From positions 124,001 to 188,000 of the forward strand of contig JAGVVL010000029.1 of the NCBI GenBank assembly GCA_018287875.1: 64,000 bases of DNA, written 5' to 3'. The notes below the pieces were generated by a model. It was not told the DNA's origin. It worked only from the letters and a program-made list of their open reading frames with translations, and did no database searches. Both the position numbers and the translations under genes were made by a program. This stretch comes from Nigrospora sphaerica (Eukaryota; Ascomycota; Sordariomycetes; Amphisphaeriales; Apiosporaceae). This document shows positions 32,171 to 41,342 of this stretch, one piece after another (within the stretch, counting starts at the first letter, position 1; each line of letters starts with the position of its first letter).

Positions 32171-33226
32171 CTATAAGCATAGATGCACTTTCATTACCTT
32201 TTCTGTCTTATGCTCCCAAGAAGCCTTTTTGAAGACGCCTGTCAATTTTATTCTTTTACGCCATAGTTGACATTGAATAGCGACAAAACCATGCTTTGAT
32301 AAATTTTCTATATTGAGGTTACTTGTGTTATTGGGTTGAGCGCCTGCATATCCAAGCCCTACTGTTATAGGTAACTTAATAAGAGGAAATTTTGAAAAAT
32401 GGCAAGTATTCTCTAAATAGAAAGCATGGGAAGCGAGAATTTCTATTGGTAATAAATCATGATGAATATATTCAAAACAGAATTGAAAAATCTTCCAATA
32501 TCCAATTTCTCCATAGCAATTGATTAGTTCAGCGGTTCGATTTTTTAAGCTTAACCCCCAACCTATCAATGCATAGTTAATGCGACAAAACTGCATCCAT
32601 GAGCTAGGTTTTTTATGCGTGTATTGAGTATTCCATACAGTGATATGATGTTTGCCTGCTCTTTCAATAGCACTTTGTATTTGATAGCGTGAACCGTCAT
32701 AAGTAAGACCTGTCGCAATAATCGTATCATACAAATGACGAGTGCTTTCAGACAACATATCCCGCCCAGCTATCACTGCAGAGTGATGTCGCCCCCATGG
32801 CAAAAAGTCATAGCCAAGCCTAAAATAAGGATAAAAATGATAGAAATCTCTACCTATCAATAGATTAAAACGACAGGTCTCTAAACAGTTCTCTGGCTGT
32901 AAAACATTAAAGGTCACGCCAGAATCTATGATCGCCCACGGTAAATAAATAGAATTATCAAACGAAACAAGTGGTTGACCATACTGACCATCCGTACCTA
33001 AATAAAGGTTTAATCTAGAAAAAGTAGGGTAAATTTGATCAGGATATGTTAATGATGAAAGAGACAATGTCTTCAACTGAGTAGAGAGTTGATTAACATA
33101 TAAAGTGCTAAAAGGATTAATAGGTTGCTGATAAGTGGTTTCTGCTCTTAAAGTAAAGGGGGATTGTATAGTATAGATAAAATAAAAAAATACGAATTGA
33201 GCTAAATAACTATATACTTTAATCAC
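32171..33226 (-). CDS. secreted, probable outer-membrane beta-barrel protein
   Basis: 351 residues, intact. Signal peptide over about residues 1-28 (FVFFYFIYTIQSPFTLRAE). The body shows alternating strands (YFRLGYDFLPW, LIGWGLSLKN, YGEIGYWKIFQFCFEYI, ITVGLGYAG) and four cysteines. No family recognised; general similarity to the other barrel proteins here is in character, not sequence. Divergent from the F-box gene at 33473 with about 250 bases between, which should hold both promoters. Confidence 0.5.
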   Translation of the reverse strand: MIKVYSYLAQFVFFYFIYTIQSPFTLRAETTYQQPINPFSTLYVNQLSTQLKTLSLSSLTYPDQIYPTFSRLNLYLGTDGQYGQPLVSFDNSIYLPWAIIDSGVTFNVLQPENCLETCRFNLLIGRDFYHFYPYFRLGYDFLPWGRHHSAVIAGRDMLSESTRHLYDTIIATGLTYDGSRYQIQSAIERAGKHHITVWNTQYTHKKPSSWMQFCRINYALIGWGLSLKNRTAELINCYGEIGYWKIFQFCFEYIHHDLLPIEILASHAFYLENTCHFSKFPLIKLPITVGLGYAGAQPNNTSNLNIENLSKHGFVAIQCQLWRKRIKLTGVFKKASWEHKTEKVMKVHLCL

Positions 33227-33472
33227 GCCTTGCCCTACTGCCTCTCTTTAAAACCACTTTTTAATTAAATTAGATCAGTCTTTGATCTCCTGTGCCATCC
33301 TCGTTAAACGTATCAATAAGTCAGCATTCACTTCCAATATACCTCAAAACCCTTAACATTTGATAGAATAAAAGACTTATAAAACATCATACTTATTGAA
33401 TTATCTATTGTAATTAACTATCGTACTAATAAGGTTGCTTTATGATGCGAGTATTTATGTAGGATACAAAAT

Positions 33473-34246
33473 ATGAAATACCAAAAAATAGTTCTTTCCG
33501 AATTTCCAATGGAACTATTATTACAGATATTCAGTTTCTTGCCTTATAAAGAACGCGTTAAACTATCTGCTGTTTCTTCTCAATTTTTAGCAGGTAGTCG
33601 TGATCCGACTTGGTGGAATAAAAAGTATGGCACCACCTATCAAAAGTTTATAGCCCACCACAGCAATTTAGAAAGTTTACTGAAACAAAATCTTACAGAG
33701 CATGATCAAATACAACGGATTATCGCATCGTATACAGTAGAAAAATCAATATTCAAGCTATCTGCTTTATTCAGGGTATCTGCTGCACATAATAAAGTGT
33801 ATCAATTGTTTCTAAAGCACTTAGGTTATATTACAAAAAGGCAAGACTTACCTGAGAATATAAAGCTAGATCTTCTTAGTATATTCTTTAGTGAAACTTA
33901 CGAACGATATGGTATTACGCAGCAAAAATTTATGGCACATTACACTGATTTAGACAATGTACTGAAACAAAATCCTAAAGCGCATGAACAAGTACAGTGG
34001 ATTATTGAAGCAGGTACAAAAGACGCATCAGTATTCATAGTATCTGCTTTACATTATGAAAGTTATCGATTGTTACTCAACCACTTACATTACATTAGAA
34101 CAACGGAAGCGTTACCTGAGGATATAAAACTAGATCTTCTTAATATATTGTATAGTGAAACTGAGGAACGCGTCGATAACAGTTCTGATCCTACTGAAAA
34201 AGATTTTCTTATTAAGACGCTCACTACTCTTGGATTAGCCATATAA
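33473..34246 (+). CDS. F-box protein, candidate host-directed effector
   Basis: 257 residues, intact. Residues ~8-52 match the eukaryotic F-box closely: FPMELLLQIFSFLPYKERVK, then LSAVSSQFL and DPTWW. F-box proteins recruit substrates to SCF ubiquitin ligases through SKP1, and bacterial ones are known as injected effectors (Legionella AnkB is the model). The rest is two divergent ~100-residue helical repeats (YQKFIAHHSNLESLLKQN versus QQKFMAHYTDLDNVLKQN; LPENIKLDLLSIFFSETYER versus LPEDIKLDLLNILYSETEER). No signal peptide, so export would use another system, not visible here. Confidence 0.75.
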   Translation: MKYQKIVLSEFPMELLLQIFSFLPYKERVKLSAVSSQFLAGSRDPTWWNKKYGTTYQKFIAHHSNLESLLKQNLTEHDQIQRIIASYTVEKSIFKLSALFRVSAAHNKVYQLFLKHLGYITKRQDLPENIKLDLLSIFFSETYERYGITQQKFMAHYTDLDNVLKQNPKAHEQVQWIIEAGTKDASVFIVSALHYESYRLLLNHLHYIRTTEALPEDIKLDLLNILYSETEERVDNSSDPTEKDFLIKTLTTLGLAI

Positions 34247-34368
34247 TACAGAGATAAAAGCCTCTTCTCTTTAGTGTTCACTAGGGATCGTGACTTTTTT
34301 ATAGGTGGCAGTTACACTAACTAAATAGATAAATAGTTATTCTTTGTATTATATGGATGTAAAACAAA

Positions 34369-36053
34369 ATGAATAGAAAAGAAAGCACCCCTTTACCCAA
34401 CTCCCTGGAGAATTACTATTAGAAATACTGCAGTATTTTACTTATCAAGAGCGCATTCAGTTGGGATTAGTGTGTAAAACCTTTCTAAGGTATGCCAAAG
34501 ATCCAGCGTGGTGGACAGTACACTATGGACTTGCCTATAAGGATATATTAGAAAAAAAGATAGACTCCAAAAAAGATTAATAAACTAGGCATTACTCCAT
34601 TACAGCAAACCGGTCGAATTATGTCTTTAGCTTATAAAGACTCAAATATCCCTATTGTTGCTAGCCTCTATCCTAAAACTTATAGATTATTAACAAATAA
34701 TTTATCTTTGCTTTCTAATAAGAAATATCTCTCTGAAGACATACAAACAAAATTTTTTACGGCACTGCTTGCGCAAGCATTACATCAAATGGAGATTGTA
34801 CCAGTGCAAAAATTAATTGCATTAGAGACCGTGCCTCATAAGGATGTATTACAAAACAAGTTATCCACTGTTTTTCAAAACATAGACAGCCCTAAGTTTC
34901 TGATTCATGCAGAAAGACTCATTGCCTGGGGAGCTGAACCTTCAGATCATCAGTTAAATAACGCATTAATATATACTTTTGAAAACATAGACAGCCCTAA
35001 GTTTCTGACTTATGCAACACGACTCATTACCTGGGGAGCTAAACCTTCAGATCAGCAGTTAAATAACGCATTAATATATACTTTTGAAAACATAGACAGC
35101 CCCACCTTTCTGCCTTATACAGAAAGACTCATTACCTGGGGAGCTAAACCTTCAGATCAGCAGTTAAATAACGCATTAACGCATATTTTTGAAAACATAG
35201 ACAGTCCCACCTTTCTACCTTATACAGAAAGACTTATTGCCTTGAAGGCTAAACCTTCAGACCAGCAGTTAAATAACGCATTAATGCATACTTTTCAAAA
35301 TATAGATAACCCTAAGTTTCTGATTTATACGGAACGACTCATTGCCTGGGGGCTGCATTGTCACCCCATCAGTTAAATGACGCATTGATGCATGCTTTTG
35401 AAAACATAGACAGCCCTAAGTTTTTACGCTATACAGAAGGACTCATTATCTTGGGGGCTAAACTTTCAGATCATCAGTTAAATAGCGCATTAATATATAC
35501 TTTTGAAAACATAGGCAACCCCACCTTTCTACCTTATACAGAAAGACTCATTGCCTGGGGAGCTGAACCTTCAGACCAGCAGTTAAATAACGCATTAATA
35601 TATACTTTTAAAAACATAGATAGCCCTAATTTCCTACCTTATACAGAAAGACTTATTGCCTTGAAGGCTAAACCTTCAGACCAGCAATTAAATACGGCAC
35701 TAATGCATACTTTTCAAAATATAGATAACCCTAAGTTTCTGATTCATGCAGAAAGACTCATTGCCTGGGGAGCTAAAGCCTCACAACACCAACTGAACAT
35801 TTTGTTAAACACTGCTTTAAATACCGATAAGCTACACCATGCTAGAAAGTTTAAATCCTTGGGAGCATTGTCTGACCAAATGCTGCTAGATAATTTATGC
35901 CTGACTTTTTTAAAAATAAACAACTTAAATAAGGTGGAAAAAACGATTCAATTAGGGGCTACTGTTCATGCCGAGACTCTAGAATCCCAGATAGAAAAAG
36001 CTGATCAAGCAAATAATATGTTTCTAGTTAATGCTTTACGTCGATTCAAGTAG
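34369..36053 (+). CDS. F-box protein with nine 35-residue tandem repeats, three frameshifts
   Basis: Start ATG 34369. After a break at C4 34388-34391 comes an F-box (LPGELLLEILQYFTYQERIQ, LVCKTFL, DPAWW). A second break at A6 34569-34574 (one base too many) leads into a helical segment and then nine near-identical 35-residue repeats (34861-35804) plus two degenerate ones. A third break sits at G5 35348-35352. Repeat consensus is about LIYTFENIDSPKFLxYxERL then IAWGAKPSDQQLNNA. The 35-residue length and L...F...........GxxPxD pattern recall pentatricopeptide repeats; the GA.PSD...LN.AL part recalls ankyrin. Probably a substrate-binding solenoid on an F-box adaptor. Confidence 0.7.
34861..35804 (+). 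repeat. nine tandem 105-bp coding repeats with a four-unit superrepeat
   Basis: Units begin every 105 bases from 34861. Units 3, 4, 5 are most like units 7, 8, 9 (for example both 4 and 8 carry IALKAKPSD; 5 and 9 carry NIDNPKFLI), so a four-unit (420 bp) block has itself been duplicated. The array is coding, with no spacers. Confidence 0.9.
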
Positions 36054-36151
36054 TCAAGAAATAGGAAACCAATAATCCCTAGGGTTTTCTCGATAACTAC
36101 CTGGCATCAAAAAATCAGGCTTAAAGGTTAATTGCTAAATCACGCATCTTA

Positions 36152-36177
36152 CTTCGCTACTTATCTAAGTAGCGAAG
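36152..36177. terminator. bidirectional hairpin between convergent genes
   Basis: CTTCGCTACTTA (36152-36163) and TAAGTAGCGAAG (36166-36177) are perfect 12-base inverted arms separated by two bases. It lies between the F-box repeat gene and the convergent aconitase-like gene and could end transcription from both sides. Confidence 0.65.
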
Positions 36178-36237
36178 GTCTTTACTGATACTCAATGCGT
36201 CTTCTATAAAATCAATAGAAATCTTTTATATATCGCC

Positions 36238-38466
36238 CTATTTATCCTTTTCTTCTACCCAAAGATAATGGTATTCAGACAGGGTAGGTAAACGACCTAA
36301 TATAGCAGTCAATACGGCAACTTCTACTGAGGCAATATATCCATCAAAATGACTAGCGCGATACTTAATAAATGGCTTGGCTGATGTACTAACTACTCTA
36401 GACCCCTTAGGCAAGTCAGTCTGAGCACATAACTCACTTTCTGGCATAGCCGTATACACACCGTGTTGTCCGTAGAGTTGATAACAGCCCTCTTGCATAA
36501 GCACTTTAAGCTCTAATGGGCTAGGCGGCGCAAGCCATAAAGGAATTTTAAGAGGCTTAGCATATCTTTTTAACAAGGTAGCGACCTTGCGATAATGATC
36601 TAAGGATAAAGCCGTTGATCCCACCCACACTGCATCTACTGAGGTAATATGTAAAGCCGCCTCAGATAAGGGGTGAATGACAGTCGGTTGGTGAATCATT
36701 GCTAATAAAGGCTCTTGGATAGCCTCTAAGTTAATCGCTATAGTTTTTGCATAAGTCGCATGGATGTCAGGCTTTGCTAGATATGGGTTTTTCTCCCAAT
36801 CTTTTAACAGAGTGAGTGAGTATTCCAAAGCTTTTGCATGGGGAGTTGGTTTATCCATTAAATGGCTTAACCATTGTATGTTTTGTTGTACTTTTCTTAA
36901 GACTTGCGTTTGATCTAACTGTACCGCGCAGGCTATCCCTCCGTAATGGATAGAAGCTTCGACGAATTCATAAGCGTTTTCAACAGATAGATGACTTAAA
37001 CCTTCTATTTCAACAATCGCACCTTTAAAGGAAAAATCAGTCATTTGATTTATTAAGGACGCTTCTTGTAAACCAAAGTAGGCAATGGCATGCACCATAT
37101 CTCTTAATGTAATGTAAGGGGCTTTGGTGCCATAGAACCGAACTAACACAGATTCTGGCATGAATAAAGCAACCATACCCGTTACTGCAGTTCGATAGGT
37201 GGTTTGAGACCACCCGATCCCTAATGCACTGCCTGTATACGGATTAGCACCCATATAAAAACTATTAGGCAGCATCACTCGATTTAGCCAAGCATGGGCC
37301 TGTCCATCTCTTGATTTTAATATCAAGGCATTACTGGATAAGGCGTCAAGATGCGCACCCTGTAACACTAAATCTGCTGCATACCCTTTTGCTTGAGATA
37401 AGATAGCGCTTTCTGTTTTATTCAAAAGTGGTGTAGATAGCTCAACAATTGCAGGCGAGGGTTCACAATACTCACCTGGTGAAACACCAGAACGCCCACA
37501 GGCCTGACCAATCCATTTTTGGGCTAAGGTATATGGTGGATTTTTACTTAAAGCATAACTATTCACTTGCGTATCATAGCGATGATGATGCTTTAAAAAA
37601 TGTTTTGCTTTATTCCTTAAGGTACGCGCTAATTCATATTTAACTGCATTTCCCACTTTCCATACCGATTGCCAAGCAGGTTTATCTATTTGAAAATCCA
37701 TGCATGGACCATGGCTGCATTGAATTTGTTGTCGATGCAATTGAATCTCGACAACATCCCCTGTTTTTACAGCTTCAGTATCCATTATAACCGGTAAAGC
37801 CCCTTCATTTTCACAGATAGCGTAAAAATCAGGATCCATTGTTTGCGTTAAAAGAATCGCTCGAGTTTCATCGGGTACCGTGCTTAATGCCGGGTGTTGA
37901 AAATGAGACAATAAGGCTTTTACTATCTCAAGGCGATCAGCCGCATGGACTTTACGCGTATCGATTGTATCCACGACTAACGCAATAGGAATGCCGGATG
38001 CTTTTAATGCATCTAGCTCCTCTGTCATTGCACGAATACGATTGACTAAAGATGACTCAGGCGTAAAAAATGGGTCTACTTTATACCACAAGTGTATTGC
38101 AGCACATAAATGATTAGCACATACCAAGCCAGGTATTTTATATAACTTGACAGTTACACTTGCTGGTAAATTTTCATATTCATTGAACCACTCTTCCTTT
38201 GCCCATTGCTGAATTAACTGGATAGCCCAGGGGTTATGTTTTTTATATAACTCAAAAACGTAACGCTCCAAGCCATACCAATTCACTATTGTTTTTAATT
38301 GTTCATAAGCCTTTTTTCCACACTGCCTATCGTCTAAAAGCGTAATAAGCACTGAAAGCTTATCTGGAAAATCACATTGCCCTAGTTTCTCAATAGCCGC
38401 TTCCCTAGATACATCACAGTGAGTAGCTAAGCCTTTAGCTATTTGAATAAGCGTATCAGGGGCCAT
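36238..38466 (-). CDS. aconitase B-like protein lacking Fe-S ligands and active-site residues
   Basis: 742 residues from ATG 38466, two bases after the polA stop; intact. Collinear with AcnB: ENEGALPVIMDTEAVKTGDV, LAQKWIGQACGRSGVSPGEY, AWLNRVMLPNS, PESVLVRFYGTKAPYITLRD, VEIEGLSHLSVENAYEF, and C-terminal VVSTSAKPF...GRLPTLSEY. AcnB's cluster cysteines are mostly gone: the FIGSCMTNIGH site reads WVGSTALSLDH and the GCSLCMG site reads ESELCAQ (one Cys left). GGDSHTR reads GANPYTG and the STSTRNF arginine is Lys. It therefore cannot hold a normal [4Fe-4S] cluster or act as an aconitase. Apo-AcnB binds mRNA in enterics, so a regulatory role is possible but only inferred. Confidence 0.75.
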   Translation of the reverse strand: MAPDTLIQIAKGLATHCDVSREAAIEKLGQCDFPDKLSVLITLLDDRQCGKKAYEQLKTIVNWYGLERYVFELYKKHNPWAIQLIQQWAKEEWFNEYENLPASVTVKLYKIPGLVCANHLCAAIHLWYKVDPFFTPESSLVNRIRAMTEELDALKASGIPIALVVDTIDTRKVHAADRLEIVKALLSHFQHPALSTVPDETRAILLTQTMDPDFYAICENEGALPVIMDTEAVKTGDVVEIQLHRQQIQCSHGPCMDFQIDKPAWQSVWKVGNAVKYELARTLRNKAKHFLKHHHRYDTQVNSYALSKNPPYTLAQKWIGQACGRSGVSPGEYCEPSPAIVELSTPLLNKTESAILSQAKGYAADLVLQGAHLDALSSNALILKSRDGQAHAWLNRVMLPNSFYMGANPYTGSALGIGWSQTTYRTAVTGMVALFMPESVLVRFYGTKAPYITLRDMVHAIAYFGLQEASLINQMTDFSFKGAIVEIEGLSHLSVENAYEFVEASIHYGGIACAVQLDQTQVLRKVQQNIQWLSHLMDKPTPHAKALEYSLTLLKDWEKNPYLAKPDIHATYAKTIAINLEAIQEPLLAMIHQPTVIHPLSEAALHITSVDAVWVGSTALSLDHYRKVATLLKRYAKPLKIPLWLAPPSPLELKVLMQEGCYQLYGQHGVYTAMPESELCAQTDLPKGSRVVSTSAKPFIKYRASHFDGYIASVEVAVLTAILGRLPTLSEYHYLWVEEKDK

Positions 38467-38468
38467 AG

Positions 38469-41144
38469 TTAGTGTGCAGCTCCCCAATTACTCCCTACAC
38501 CAACCGCGACTCGTAACGGTACATGTAAAGAAGCTGCGTTCTGCATGCCTTCGATAATACAAGCTTTAGCGACTGGCAATGCTTCTTCTTTTATCTCAAA
38601 CACTAACTCATCGTGTACTTGCATAATCATGGCCGCTTCAATGGCTTGTGCTTTTAAAGCAGCATCAATATGAATCATTGCACGCTTAATAATATCAGCA
38701 GCAGTACCTTGCAAAGGTGCATTAATAGCAGCTCGTTCCGCTGCTTTCTGAAAACGTTTATTCGGGCTATTAATACTAGGTAAATATAATCGCCTTCCAA
38801 ATAGCGTACTAACATACCCTTGAGCATGCACTAATTGACGGGTCTTTTCCATATACTGTTGAACTCCTGGATAACGATCAAAGTATTCACCGATGATAGT
38901 TTTAGCTGCTTCGGGCGTCGTCTTTAACTGAGTGGCTAACCCAAAAGCAGACATCCCATACATAAGACCAAAATTAATCGCTTTAGAACGTCGACGTTGC
39001 TCATTGGTGACGGCCTCAATAGAGACGCCAAATAAGCGAGCCGCCGTCGCTGAATGTACATCTTGCTCTTGATGTAAGGCTTCTAACAAACCCTCATCTT
39101 CAGAAAAATGAGCCATAATACGCAACTCAATTTGTGAATAATCTGCCGCTAACAATTGGTAACCGGGAGACGCTTCAAAAGCAAAACGTATTCTACGACC
39201 TTCCTCCGTACGAATAGGAATATTTTGCAAATTAGGGTTCGAAGAGGATAAACGGCCTGTTGCCACCACCGCTTGGTGATAAGCGGTATGCACCCTTTGC
39301 GTTTTAGGATGAATTTGCTTCGGTAATGCATCAGTATAGGTGGATTTTAGTTTACTTAAAGTACGGTATTCAACTAATAGCTTAGGCAAAGGATGATCAA
39401 CGGCTAAGGCCTGCAGTACGGTTTCTGCTGTAGAAGGCTGTCCTGTACTGGTTCGCGCTAGAATAGGCAATTGATGTTTATCATATAAAATAGCTTGAAG
39501 CTGCTTAGGGGATCCTAGATTGAAGGTTTCTCCTGCAAGTTCGTAGGTTTCATTTTCTATTTCCGTTAAACGCTGTGCTAATTCTTCACTTTGCTTATTC
39601 AATAATTCTGGATTAACCCGTACCCCTCGACGCTCGATTTCCGATAATATTGGAATCAAAGGCATTTCAATCGTATCTCGTATGGCAATGCCCTCTGCTT
39701 TTACTAACTCTGGCTCTAACTTTTGATGTAATGCAAGACAAACACCTATATCTTCAGCGGCATAAGGTGCGGCTTTTTCTATTGGGATCTGATTAAAAGA
39801 TAAGGCTTTTTTACCCTTACCTGCTATTGTTTCAAACGTGATGGGTTGATAGCTTAAATGCTTTTCAGAAAGCGTATCTAAATCATTATGCTTTTGCGTG
39901 CTATCAAGCAAATACGCTTCCAACAAGGTGTCGGCGTATAAGCCTTTGAGTTTTATATTGTAATTGGCTAATACCCCTTGATCATATTTAAGGTTGTGAC
40001 CTATTTTTTTAAGCGTATTGTCTTCGAGAAGAGGTTTGAGTTGATCTAATACGGTCTTTAGATTCAATTGAGTGCCACCTTCATCGTGTTGTAACGGGAT
40101 ATAGGCGACCTGATCTACAGAAACGCCTAATCCCATCCCTACAATCTCAGCATCTAACGTATTTAAGCTAGTCGTTTCAATATCTATCGCTAAATAACTT
40201 GAAGCTTGGATAATACCAATCCATGTATTTAACTGGCTTTGCTCGGTAATTAACTCATGTTGGGTATAATCTTTTGTCTGAATTGGATTTTCATGTGTTA
40301 ACGCTTGTTTCCACTGTTTAAATTCTAATTTTTCAAACCAGTGTGCTAAGGTAGGATAATCTTTAGCGGGGCTATAAGATAACAAAGTATCTAACGACTC
40401 TTTAAGCGGCACATCTTCTTTAATGGTAATTAATGTTTTGGCTAAGGCAAGTTGATCCTGATGGGCTTTTAAATTAGCGCCCGCTTTACCAGGAATTTGG
40501 TCAATATTTTTTAGTAATTGCTCAATAGTCTCATACTCTTTAAGCCATTTAGACGCTGTCTTTGGCCCAACCAAAGGAATACCGGGTACATTATCAGAAG
40601 TATCCCCAATTAAAGCCAGATAATCAATCATTTGATGGGGGTGAACATTAAATCGATCGAAGACCCCTTTGGAGTCTAATATCATGCCACTCATGGTATT
40701 CACTAAATGAATCTTTGGGGTTACCAATTGCGCAAAGTCCTTATCATTAGTGGAAATGATCGTCATTAGGCCTTTTTGTTCAGCAGAACGCGCTAAGGTT
40801 GCAATAATATCATCCGCTTCTACACCGGGATGCAAAATTAAAGGAATACCCATCGCCGGAATAATCGCATGCAGTGCTGGGATTTGCGCTTGTAAGTCCT
40901 CAGGCATTTTTAAACGATTGGCTTTGTAGGCAGGATATAATTCATGCCGAAACGTAGGGGTAGGGGAATCTAATACAACCACCAGCTTGTCTTCTGCAAA
41001 CTCAACCTGTAGTTTCTTTAACATCGCCACTACCCCATAAACCGCACCAGAGGGTTCCCCTTTAGTTGTAGTTAAGGCCGGTAATGCATGAAATGCACGG
41101 TAAATATAAGATGATCCATCTACAAGTACTAAACGGTCTGACAT
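38469..41144 (-). CDS. polA: DNA polymerase I
   Basis: 891 residues, intact. N-terminal 5' nuclease (VDGSSYIYRAFHALP, DTSDNVPGIPLVGPKTA), 3'-5' exonuclease with its acidic residues present (AIDIETTSL, GHNLKYDQ, YAAEDIG), and polymerase domain (SSSNPNLQNIPIRTEEGRRI, AADYSQIELRI, RRRSKAINFGLMYGMSAFGL, MQVHDELVFE). Full length and apparently fully active, with proofreading, which many reduced genomes lose. The stop is two bases before the aconitase-like ATG. A hairpin-prone spacer separates it from the upstream ankyrin gene. Notable as the longest housekeeping gene and one without any homopolymer break. Confidence 0.97.
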   Translation of the reverse strand: MSDRLVLVDGSSYIYRAFHALPALTTTKGEPSGAVYGVVAMLKKLQVEFAEDKLVVVLDSPTPTFRHELYPAYKANRLKMPEDLQAQIPALHAIIPAMGIPLILHPGVEADDIIATLARSAEQKGLMTIISTNDKDFAQLVTPKIHLVNTMSGMILDSKGVFDRFNVHPHQMIDYLALIGDTSDNVPGIPLVGPKTASKWLKEYETIEQLLKNIDQIPGKAGANLKAHQDQLALAKTLITIKEDVPLKESLDTLLSYSPAKDYPTLAHWFEKLEFKQWKQALTHENPIQTKDYTQHELITEQSQLNTWIGIIQASSYLAIDIETTSLNTLDAEIVGMGLGVSVDQVAYIPLQHDEGGTQLNLKTVLDQLKPLLEDNTLKKIGHNLKYDQGVLANYNIKLKGLYADTLLEAYLLDSTQKHNDLDTLSEKHLSYQPITFETIAGKGKKALSFNQIPIEKAAPYAAEDIGVCLALHQKLEPELVKAEGIAIRDTIEMPLIPILSEIERRGVRVNPELLNKQSEELAQRLTEIENETYELAGETFNLGSPKQLQAILYDKHQLPILARTSTGQPSTAETVLQALAVDHPLPKLLVEYRTLSKLKSTYTDALPKQIHPKTQRVHTAYHQAVVATGRLSSSNPNLQNIPIRTEEGRRIRFAFEASPGYQLLAADYSQIELRIMAHFSEDEGLLEALHQEQDVHSATAARLFGVSIEAVTNEQRRRSKAINFGLMYGMSAFGLATQLKTTPEAAKTIIGEYFDRYPGVQQYMEKTRQLVHAQGYVSTLFGRRLYLPSINSPNKRFQKAAERAAINAPLQGTAADIIKRAMIHIDAALKAQAIEAAMIMQVHDELVFEIKEEALPVAKACIIEGMQNAASLHVPLRVAVGVGSNWGAAH

Positions 41145-41342
41145 GAATCCCTCATCGATAAAAACTTGTTTCTACTAGGATGTAAGCTAGTAGAAACAAC
41201 AGAAAAGATACTCTATTTTATCAATAAAAGGCTTTAATACATAACCAAGCTTTACCGTTAGCTGAAGCATAGCCTTTTAATAGTATACCAACTTTAGACT
41301 AAAGACTTTTATCTTTTGGGTAGACGGTAATACATTTGATCT

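Noticed and set aside
34861..35804. Regular 105-bp repeats as a CRISPR array
   Set aside because: Units are contiguous with no unique spacers, stay in one reading frame, and vary as a protein repeat does.
41220..41342. Remnant of a pilin-like or other C-terminus on the minus strand (reads GYASANGKAWLC)
   Set aside because: Only about 20 residues resemble a pilin tail, with an in-frame stop before it; too short to support. The hairpin AAAAGGCT/AGCCTTTT there may simply end the upstream gene.
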